Shown here: piece by piece, positions 54,601-61,020 of the stretch
Position numbering within the stretch: the first letter of the stretch is position 1
Layout: each line of letters opens with the position of its first letter
NCBI RefSeq assembly: GCF_039962255.1
Contig: NZ_JAMPKY010000013.1
Span: 106,762-170,761, forward strand
Source of the DNA: Leptolyngbya subtilissima AS-A7
GTDB taxonomy: Bacteria > Cyanobacteriota > Cyanobacteriia > Phormidesmidales > Phormidesmidaceae
DNA: 64,000 nucleotides
Direction of reading: 5' to 3'
Position numbers and translations under genes: made by a program
The notes under the pieces: generated by a model
The model's database searches: none
What the model was told of the DNA's origin: nothing
Seen by the model: only the letters and a program-made list of their open reading frames with translations

Positions 54601-55735
54601 TAAAGCCGCTTCATTAAGTCAGACTGAAGGCTTGTCTCTAATTCCTGGTATAGGGGATGTATTCAACACACCTACTGAGCCTGCCAACTCTAATCCAGCA
54701 ACATCAACTCCGACCAGTCCCTCATTCTTTGATGGAAACGTTACTCTTAATGGTGACTCTAAGCTAGTAACCTTAAAGCGCTATAGCGAGGATGGAAGCC
54801 TTCAAGCAATTGATCCAAACCAGGAAACAGTTGTTGTCGTTCATGGTTGGAAAGGGAGTGGGCAGGATGAGAACATCCAAGAAATAGCTAGGGAAGCGAG
54901 TCGTCAGGGGGTTCAGGTATTAACTCTAGATTGGGGTAGTATTGCCCAAGCAGGATTAGACGATGTGCCAAGTGTTCCTTTAACAGATTGGGATGTTCCT
55001 GAAATTCTTCCGCCTTATAACACCGCAGAATGGATTGCTCCGGTTGGTGAATGGGCATACAATAAACTGCACCAACTCGGTTTTGATCCTAATCAACTAA
55101 CGCTGGTTGGACACAGTTTAGGCACTTATGTCAGTGCCGAACTTGCTGCACAGTTTGACGATGACAAAGTCAAAAATTTGGTTGCGCTTGATCCGGCATT
55201 TCCAGCGAATAACATGGTGCTTGGAGGATACGATGTTGACGGTAGAACATCGGAACAAAATTTACCTAGAGTCTTTCGCAATGTAGCAGATAATTCGCTA
55301 TCTTTTGTTGCTAAAAATGCTCCGCTGACAGTTGAGCGAGTCGGAGACGCGGATACGCTTGTTGAAGATCAGGGCATTGGCGGCTTCGCTGGTGATAGCG
55401 ATCAAGCTGCTACAGCCGATAACTCTTTTGTTGTTGATTTTCCGGAGGGAGAGGCAAGCAGTGCTCACACTTATGTGGTTGATGCATTCATTGATGCATT
55501 GGAACATGATTATCTAACAGTGCCTGATCTGACGCTGCCCTATCACCTGGACAACTGGTATAGCGACAATGGTAACAAGCAAACTGTATTTAATAGCTGG
55601 TTGCCTGATGGAGTGAAAGGAGCGTTTGATTTGAATCATCACGAAGGCAGAATCTCTGCGGACGCAGCAGGCGAGATTCAGAAAATGGTGCGGGTTGTTG
55701 ATGATTCGGGCACAGAAGAATCAGCTTGGACTTGA
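51647..55735 (+). CDS. Subtilase-CHAP amidase-lipase fusion with three peptidoglycan-binding domains
   Basis: 1,362 residues from the ATG at 51647 (an upstream TTG would add 12). Order: uncharacterised N-terminus with no signal peptide (1-235); S8 subtilase about 240-460 with Asp-248 (VGVIDVGF), His-256 (DHGATV), oxyanion Asn-350 (SAGNQG) and Ser-404 (GTSLAAA); peptidoglycan-binding domains about 553-613 and 641-700; CHAP amidase about 723-883 with Cys-768 (EAWCMSF) and His-828 (GHVGIV); third peptidoglycan-binding domain about 918-983; alpha/beta hydrolase about 1056-1290 with VVVVHGWKG, nucleophile Ser-1157 (GHSLG), Asp-1182 and His-1274. All three active sites look intact. It can in principle attack protein, murein and lipid. 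Confidence 0.88.
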   Translation: MSNFDVNPAEVNTALDAASGLPGSSLNFSRDIFSQPLHPSATALDSPHHPLLHPDNTSDGTFAQLDPLTGLSSNRSTFGGVYGDEFESGIAPIDYTVHLAGRALDAVDQVVESSAPVIKKVVGDAVTQIAEAVHDSIDIAQKNWNASDNELHNTLNNRVSQAIGFLKKKIGDLSADPDVKEAVDITTYLGRTVAEKAKNFVEISQSATEAWGDKVFDSTYVDQSVDAKVDTNLANRGSFSSPFVGVIDVGFESQDHGATVVDTIQQSSQRFPDWLDDSVGTGRWAESLIQFVDQSKSSGRSGAIVNLSFDLTQINPDGSVSTRYELTAEEREALQYAQANRVLVVASAGNQGEAMSALGQASHEFDNVIAVGAAEGGQRAAYSSYGAGLDFVASGQGREAMGTSLAAARVTGAIAKIWDANPQLDYRQVVQSLESTAIDLQKPGRDSETGYGQLNTSAAIDLAEDLTSQPQLLSNSQLQNTIERDQAGQVLHNAIFERDSLIGQKSNGVIPSERPNRLLEGDGIQPESASNVANSPSFGSSSLDHLLKYEPGGPLQYDEHVKQWQQRMSDRGWNITVDGLYGSQSAQIARQFQQEKGLAVDGIVGPDTWAATFDTNNVTNSPSSGSASLDHLLKYEPGGPLQYDEQVKQWQQRMSDRGWNIAVDGFYGPQSAAVASQFQQEKGLDVDGIVGSQTWAATFDTTNVTGSFSPESSFIPALSSTSANNAAQSLIGVAQSYIGVREQGYNSGAQVEAFQRAVDGVAQNEAWCMSFAQYCIKAVEKAAQADSPIVQSEHCLTVWKNSPDNLRSSTPKPGSLVIWQHGNSSSGHVGIVESVNADGTFITVEGNTNDGSGVTREGIGVFRRQRDLNGSGEMRVVGFLNVFPDKQLSPSTASVMPLTEKSSNPGLALASDLSSTGELLKYEAGSPMRGDHVRTWQELLNKQGYGIQVDGAFGAKTDAAIREFQRSQNLAADGIVGPNTQEAARKAASLSQTEGLSLIPGIGDVFNTPTEPANSNPATSTPTSPSFFDGNVTLNGDSKLVTLKRYSEDGSLQAIDPNQETVVVVHGWKGSGQDENIQEIAREASRQGVQVLTLDWGSIAQAGLDDVPSVPLTDWDVPEILPPYNTAEWIAPVGEWAYNKLHQLGFDPNQLTLVGHSLGTYVSAELAAQFDDDKVKNLVALDPAFPANNMVLGGYDVDGRTSEQNLPRVFRNVADNSLSFVAKNAPLTVERVGDADTLVEDQGIGGFAGDSDQAATADNSFVVDFPEGEASSAHTYVVDAFIDALEHDYLTVPDLTLPYHLDNWYSDNGNKQTVFNSWLPDGVKGAFDLNHHEGRISADAAGEIQKMVRVVDDSGTEESAWT

Positions 55736-56127
55736 TAGGGTAGTCATTGTTTACCTTGCACCTATACGATTGCTATTTTCGTAGATCAGGTTGAAAAACG
55801 ACAGGCTACCAAGGATTGTGCAATGCGATCGCCATTACTCAAAGTGAACTGGAGAAATTCAGCATGTGTTTTAAACGTGCATAGGTGTAAATCACAAATT
55901 GCTAGTTTTGAAAGTGCGATCGCAGCATAACAAATCGCTGAACCGGAACGGAGCATGGGTTGTCTGCTAAGTTGCAAAGGTTATTGCCAACCGCCTGCAA
56001 TCAACCTATTGACTGAAATATCGATTTTGGATGGGCAGAATGATACTGCTGGGAGGTAGTTGAGGTGACTATTGATAAGCCGAGCGCTCAAGGGACTTAA
56101 CCTGCTGAAGACTTATGGGTTGAGTAG
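55736..56127. other. Intergenic region after the multi-enzyme gene
   Basis: About 390 bases with no supported gene. Two HIP1-related CGATCGC sites. No clear terminator directly after the stop. Confidence 0.35.
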
Positions 56128-56230
56128 TTGCCTGCGCTTGCAATTAGCCAATCTAGCTTACCCCACGCCTGTACTCACGAAAGAGCTACCAAGACATGCT
56201 GTGATGCTGCTTTGTGGCGCGGGGCAACTA
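56128..56230. repeat. Dispersed degenerate repeat, copy 2
   Basis: Counterpart of 42600-42772 with the two blocks adjacent. In one frame it reads TKELPRHAVMLLCGAGQLTA, matching the copy-1 peptide TKELPRGALLLLCGAGQLL, so the element retains a coding signature. Confidence 0.55.
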
Positions 56231-56338
56231 ACCGCTCAGCACCTGCTAAGGTGCTGAACCATAATCACTAACAATACGGCTAGCTCCACAGCAACAGCAT
56301 GGCGACCTCACCCTCTACCGATACAAATGCACCGATGA

Positions 56339-56446
56339 GGCTATACCGAAGACTTGGGTGAAGGAGTCTTCTTAACGCTGATGCTCATACCGCCCGGGGA
56401 GTTTATGGTGGGCGCTCCTGTAGGGTGGGGCTGGCTCGGATTTTGA
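56339..56446 (+). pseudogene. 5'-domain relic of an FGE-sulfatase (SUMF1-like) gene
   Basis: An open segment between TGA at 56336-56338 and TGA at 56444-56446 encodes GYTEDLGEGVFLTLMLIPPG and EFMVGAPVGW, the start of the formylglycine-generating-enzyme domain (consensus L.MV.IP.GEF.MGSP). Everything after GAP is lost and there is no start codon. Cyanobacteria carry many FGE-domain proteins fused to kinases or STAND ATPases; this is a leftover of one. Confidence 0.6.
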
Positions 56447-56692
56447 ACCTTTACCTCCATGTAGAGGAGGCGGGGGGTGAACCTGGTTCTCCACAGCCTC
56501 CCGACTTAGAGAGCCTTGGCCTTTTAGATAACTCGGCAGAAGGTCATCGGCAGTAGATGCAGTGCCTGGGTGGATGGCTGCGCAGTTGGGGCAGTTCATT
56601 GCTGAGTAGTTCAACGGCAAGCGCCGGGATTAGCTCAATGACGATGAGCTAATCTCGCTGCCGTATCAGCTCCAGGCGTTAGAGGGAAGTTA
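56447..56692. other. Decayed region, no gene
   Basis: A minus-strand frame at 56372-56620 overlaps the FGE relic and shows no family; not annotated. Nothing else recognisable. Confidence 0.35.
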
Positions 56693-56741
56693 TCTCTCTT
56701 TTGTTACTCTCGCTGGAGAATAGCTGAAATGACGGAGATTC
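56693..56741. repeat. 49-bp direct repeat, left copy
   Basis: Identical to 58316-58364 at 48 of 49 positions (one A/G difference in AGCTGRAATGACGG). Together they flank the frameshifted haloperoxidase gene. Confidence 0.85.
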
Positions 56742-57083
56742 GTTCCGAATGGTTCGGGTAAATTGATAAAAAATGAGATTAAACAACATAATTTTCATTC
56801 CCCTTCCGAAGTAATTAAAGAGGGATTAGATACCTTGCTGATAAATTTTTATCAGTACTTAAAGAGCAATCTGTATAAAAGTAGCAACCAGAGTAGAAGT
56901 AAATCAGTAAAGCTGAGACGCTACTCTGATTGTCAACGTAGCAAAAATAACACTCATGGGGCATTTCCATCTGGTTAATGAGTGGTTTTTACAAGAATTT
57001 ATGAATTTAAAAGTATTTTTCGAGGAATAGTAATCCTTCAAATAGAATGAAGGGGCTTTCTCAGGCTTATAGGAATAACACCC

Positions 57084-58204
57084 ATGACCGATAGTGCAGG
57101 TGCTCCAGAAAGCTCATCTACCCAATACAGTTTGCCGGGAACAGAAAATCTTCCACAAGTGGAGCCTGGTGCAAGTGCTTGGTTCCGCTGTCCTACTCCA
57201 ACTGTTGTTTCTTACGAAAGAGTTACGAAACGACTTCAAGGCAAAACTGACTCATACCCTGAAATTGGTTCACCAGAAGAACAAAAAGAGCTTGAAGAAA
57301 TTCGTCAGTTTACCGCAAACGCTGAAGACGCTAATGCTCTTAACCAGAACTCTCTAAGCGCTTTCTTAACGAATCGTCTTTTGTATCTCCTCCACCTGCC
57401 GGGGCTGTTCTAAGTCAACGCACAGATACTAACAGTCCTATTATTCGTAACGGGCTTGAGTTGGCATACCTGTTTCAATCAGAGACCCCTGGAATATGGC
57501 ATCGCCATATCTTGAACTTCATTCTTGCTCCAGAACCTGAGTCTAGCTTAGGCTTAAGGCTATCACCTCCTCGTCATGCTCTCATCTGGGCTACGCTTGA
57601 TGTGGCGATCCATAGTGCTCTTATGGCTGCATGGCACTACAAGTGGGTAGCAGTAGAAGCAGATGGCACACAGCTTGACCGGGTTGCGTTTCGTCGCCGT
57701 CCTGCTGAAGCTGACCCAAGCTTAGAGATTGTCTACGATTTCATTAGTAGTGATGAGACCAAAGATGGCAGTCTCACAAGAGGAGCGAAACGATCAGAGC
57801 CGCAACCTTCGACAGGAACTCCCCGCCATCCTGCTTACCCGCCTGGGCATAGCACCTATTCGGCAGCGGCAAGTTATGTACTTGGCTGCTTCCTGCCGGA
57901 GTTCAAGGAGGATTTTGATAAGCTTGCTGACAACATTGGTGAAGCCCGCATATGGGGTGGGGTTCACTGGCGTAGTGATCACGATTTTGGTCAGCTTGTA
58001 GGCAGAACCGTAGGAGAACTGGTAATAAGGCAGCTTAATAAGTCCGGGATCGTGGTTTGCCCAGAGCCAAATCCAGATGTACCAGCGCGGGACGAATCAG
58101 AGGCAGCAGCTAAACAGTTTGATAGCAACAGCGGACAAGCTGATAATAACTTCTGTAGCGGTGTAGATTGCCCAACACAGCCTGAAGTTATTCAGAACCT
58201 CTAA
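57084..58204 (+). pseudogene. Vanadium-haloperoxidase/PAP2-like protein with a frameshift
   Basis: The first frame (57084-57413) ends in an alien tail after NSLSAFLTN; the family continues in another frame as ESSFVSPPPAGAVLSQRT, then NSPIIRNGLELAYLFQSETP and the frame ending at 58204. A single-base deletion near 57360-57380 explains it; a programmed -1 shift is possible but no strong slippery site is seen. Active-site motifs of the vanadate/phosphate pocket are present: RRRPAEADP, YPPGHSTYSAA (PxGH) and GGVHWRSDHDFG. About 370 residues if joined, with a Cys-containing tail (CSGVDCPTQP). Role: halide peroxidation or phosphatase, if functional. Confidence 0.75.
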
Positions 58205-58551
58205 AGAGTTTCTACAAGCTCAATAACTTTCTCTCCTCGTTAGCCCTTCTGCTTAAAAAGTTAAAGGGGAGGGAAAGTTATATAAATAACAATTGAATCT
58301 TGAAAACATAACTGCTCTCTCTTTTGTTACTCTCGCTGGAGAATAGCTGGAATGACGGAGATTCCTTAGCTATTAGGCCACCTTCTGCGATCTCTCCCTC
58401 CGGACTACTGAATTTGCTCAGGCGCTACGACTTTTGTCCCCGTACTGAAACTAGGGCCTAACGTGCATAAACCTAGGGGCCACGAGAACTATTTACTAAT
58501 AGAGGTTTTTAACAGCCTCTAGTCTAATTACTTAATAGCAAGGAGAATGCT
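58205..58551. other. Intergenic region containing the right 49-bp repeat
   Basis: 58316-58364 is the second copy of the direct repeat at 56693-56741. Hairpin AGGGGAGGGAAAG-type sequence follows the haloperoxidase stop. AAGGAG at 58540-58545 serves the next gene. Confidence 0.6.
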
Positions 58552-59235
58552 ATACCTCTCAACATATCGCGAACTAGAAATTCAAAGGATCCTCAAGCTC
58601 CGCCAACGGTTAAAAATGTCCAAGCTTGGCTGAACCGAAAGGGCAGCCGTTTGAAAGTAGACGGAGTTTTTGGGTTGAAAAGCGAGCGAGCAGTGAAATC
58701 GTTTCAATCTCGGTCTAGTCTCAAGGCCGATGGCGTTGTAGGCCCTAAAACTTGGGCAGTTTTGTCAAAGGTAGGTTCTTCACCATCTCTTGGAACACCC
58801 TCTACCAAAAAAACGGGCAAGGCGATCGCGGCGATCGCATACAAAGTAGTCACAGGAGGCTACCGAGGAGGCAAAAAGCCGACCTATAAGTTTGGTGCTG
58901 AAAATACCCTGTATTGGCCCGATCTAGTTAGTCGAACTGATTGCTCCGAATTGGTACAGATTTGTGTTTCATCTCTGCTCAAGAATTCCTGGGTTGATGG
59001 TTCTCGCTTTCAATATGCTGCTACTCGCAAAATCAGCGTTCAGCAAGCGATGAAAACCCCAGGGGCGTTACTGTTTGTCTCTAGCAATGGTAAGCCTAGC
59101 GGTATACACCATGTGGCGATTTCCCTGGGTGACGGTCGAACAGCTGAAGCGCGATCAACCCGCAGCGGGGTCGGTGTGTTTAAAACCGGCATTCTCTTCA
59201 ATTTTGCAGGTTTGGTTCCCGGACTAAAATATTAG
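58552..59235 (+). CDS. Peptidoglycan-binding NlpC/P60-like endopeptidase with non-standard start
   Basis: 227 residues if it starts at the ATA at 58552. The peptidoglycan-binding domain (VKNVQAWLNRKGSRLKVDGV then FGLKSERAVKSFQSRSSLKA) begins well upstream of the first in-frame ATG/GTG/TTG (TTG at 58651), and the only good ribosome binding site, AAGGAG (58540-58545), sits six bases before ATA. The overlapping ATG at 58547 is in another frame. The C-terminal cysteine peptidase has YWPDLVSRTDCSELVQICVS (catalytic Cys), GIHHVAISLGDG (His) and GRTAEARS. It should hydrolyse cell-wall peptides. No signal peptide. Confidence 0.75.
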   Translation: MPLNISRTRNSKDPQAPPTVKNVQAWLNRKGSRLKVDGVFGLKSERAVKSFQSRSSLKADGVVGPKTWAVLSKVGSSPSLGTPSTKKTGKAIAAIAYKVVTGGYRGGKKPTYKFGAENTLYWPDLVSRTDCSELVQICVSSLLKNSWVDGSRFQYAATRKISVQQAMKTPGALLFVSSNGKPSGIHHVAISLGDGRTAEARSTRSGVGVFKTGILFNFAGLVPGLKY

Positions 59236-59247
59236 AAGAATAGCATC

Positions 59248-59469
59248 ATGAATGACGAAGTTTTTGTTGAAGAGCTGACAGAATTAGAACTGGAGCAAGC
59301 TTTTGCAGAGGTGGAAGAGGTTGATCCTTCTCTACCTGATGAAATCGACGGTGTTCCGTTTGCAATTTCTGGTGATTTTGAAGACACAGGTGATGAGCCT
59401 GAGGAAAACCCTGAGACACCGCCTTTTAATATTGAAGCAGCCTTGGAAGGGGTTACTTTCGAAGAGTAG
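59248..59469 (+). CDS. Small acidic protein downstream of the NlpC/P60 gene
   Basis: 73 residues, about a third Asp or Glu (MNDEVFVEELTELELEQAFA then EVEEVDPSLPDEIDG), no Cys, no membrane segment. Starts 12 bases after the endopeptidase stop, so the genes are probably co-transcribed and end at the hairpin at 59543-59570. Small acidic partners of cell-wall hydrolases are sometimes immunity proteins or propeptide-like inhibitors; that is only a hypothesis here. No family recognised. Confidence 0.6.
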   Translation: MNDEVFVEELTELELEQAFAEVEEVDPSLPDEIDGVPFAISGDFEDTGDEPEENPETPPFNIEAALEGVTFEE

Positions 59470-59542
59470 CTTGATAGCCTTTCATGACCCTCATCTTTTT
59501 GATCTATGGCTCATAATGTCTTCATTTGACTTCAAATAGCTT

Positions 59543-59570
59543 AAAGGCTCTTCAGTGTTGGAGAGCCTTT
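59543..59570 (+). terminator. Hairpin after the NlpC/P60 operon
   Basis: AAAGGCTCT / AGAGCCTTT (59543-59551 with 59562-59570), ten-base loop. No long T-run follows, so termination strength is uncertain. Confidence 0.6.
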
Positions 59571-59951
59571 GAAACCCAACTTTAGGCATAATTCGAGACG
59601 GCCTAATAATGATATCCTCCCCTGTAATAGTTTAATCTGAGGCGGTTCGCTCCAGGTAGCGAGCTGCGACCGTACTTTAACTCAAGTAACGTTTAAATAA
59701 GCTTTTCGCAATCGCCAATCCTGAATTTACCGTAGGACGGGCACTGCCCACTAACTCTCTTTGCATAAATCATTGATTTTAGAAAACTACTGATTGACAG
59801 CGGGCGCAACCTTAAACCTGTCCCTGCTGACACCACTACTTCCAGAGTGATTTTGATGATTCTCAAACGATGGATAGTATTGCCGCTGGTCATGCTGATG
59901 CTGACCCGCCACCTCTACCGACTCTGCTCTAGTAGATGAAACAGCCCTAAG
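59571..59951. other. Intergenic region, no gene
   Basis: About 380 bases. A minus-strand frame at 59693-59893 has no protein-like features. Nothing else seen. Confidence 0.35.
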
Positions 59952-60179
59952 CTAGAGCAGGCCGAAGACGACCACAGCGTGATGGTTACCTAACATGGTC
60001 AAACCATCGACTTAGCTGAAGGCTGGGAAGATGCCCAAATCTGCGTCGAATTTGCCGTCGATGATGTGCGGTGCTACGAGAACGAAGCAGAACTGGCAGA
60101 GGATGCGTATAGAATCATCGCTAATGGGTGTTCGCAGCTCCCGCGCCGTCCTTTTCGGTATGCCTGTATTTGGGACTAG
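59952..60179 (+). pseudogene. Coding relic with an internal stop
   Basis: In one frame: LEQAEDDHSVMVT, stop (59991-59993), then HGQTIDLAEGWEDAQICVEF, AVDDVRCYENEAELAEDAYR and RPFRYACIWD, stop at 60177-60179. The composition is protein-like and unlike its flanks. No start codon and no recognised family. Confidence 0.4.
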
Positions 60180-60475
60180 ATCAATTACCAAGGCTGCCGC
60201 CTACAGTGGCAAGATAAAGGGGAGAAACTGCTTCTAAGAGGATGCTTTAAAGGGGTCGGATTGAGGATCAAAAGCCACCTGTACAGATCACATCGTTCCT
60301 TAAAACCCTCATTCCTTCGTAGAAGTTCCTCAGTAGTTAAGGTAGTTCAAGTTACTCCAGAGGACTTTTCAAACACTCTCTCAAAGTGTTGCAAGAGTTT
60401 TCATCTACTAAATTAGCTCTCTCCGGCTTAGGAACCGGTGCCATAATCTGGGGAGAAACCTTCTTCTCATCTGTT
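60180..60475. other. Upstream region of the STAND operon
   Basis: Nearly 300 bases. An in-frame GTG at 60386 could extend the next gene by 30 residues, but family resemblance begins at 60476. No clear promoter identified. Confidence 0.35.
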
Positions 60476-60988
60476 ATGGAACCTCTAACTGCGGCGGCCC
60501 TGGCGACTTTGCTGATCACCAAAATGGTTGAGAAATTGGGAGAATCCCTAGGCGAAAAGATTCCTGACCTGGGAGACAAAGTTTGGGAGCAGGTGACCAA
60601 GCTAAAAGGCTTGATGAAGGCCAAGTCTCCTGAAACAGTGGCTGTACTGGAGGCGGCTGAAAGTGCCCTAGTGTTAATAGACAGTCAGCCCGAGGTCTTT
60701 GGTTTGCCCGTCTTAACCGAGAAGGTGGAAGCCTTAGCTATAGCAGACCCTGACATCGCAGCCTTAATTGATGGGTTGGACGCTGAGGTGCGCCCTCAGC
60801 TGCCTGCGGCTTTTCAGGAAAAGGTGGTGCAGCAGGTGTTGTTAAAAGGCATCAAAGGGAAATCCCTCAAAGCGACCGATCTGAGTCAGACAGCCGACGC
60901 ATCCGCTACAAGGGCAAGTCAGGAAATACTAGTCGATGTGGACTTTGAAGGAGATATTGATATAAGCAATGCCAACCAAAAGGCCTAG
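60476..60988 (+). CDS. Helical accessory protein of the STAND ATPase
   Basis: 170 residues from MEPLTAAALATLLITKMVEK, the usual beginning of small proteins encoded beside NACHT/STAND ATPases in cyanobacteria. Continues LGESLGEKIPDLGDKVWEQV, with a helical middle (SPETVAVLEAAESALVLI) and an acidic C-terminus (VDVDFEGDIDISNANQ) of beta-repeat type. No catalytic motif. A hydrophobic N-terminal helix may contact the membrane. It ends 32 bases before the ATPase gene on the same strand, so it is probably a co-expressed partner or ligand-sensing adaptor. Confidence 0.65.
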   Translation: MEPLTAAALATLLITKMVEKLGESLGEKIPDLGDKVWEQVTKLKGLMKAKSPETVAVLEAAESALVLIDSQPEVFGLPVLTEKVEALAIADPDIAALIDGLDAEVRPQLPAAFQEKVVQQVLLKGIKGKSLKATDLSQTADASATRASQEILVDVDFEGDIDISNANQKA

Positions 60989-61020
60989 AGGAGAGCTCCA
61001 AAACGTCTCGCAAGGTTGTG

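Noticed and set aside
56372..56620. 82-codon minus-strand frame with CPNCA
   Set aside because: Overlaps the FGE relic and direct-repeat region; low-complexity Pro/Gly and no family.
57360..57385. Programmed -1 frameshift in the haloperoxidase-like gene
   Set aside because: No canonical slippery heptamer or downstream structure was seen; a simple one-base deletion explains the break.
60280..60300. TGTACA followed by GATCACATCGTTCC as a possible second transposon end
   Set aside because: It lacks the tandem 20-bp repeats and its inner sequence does not match the end at 18595-18660.
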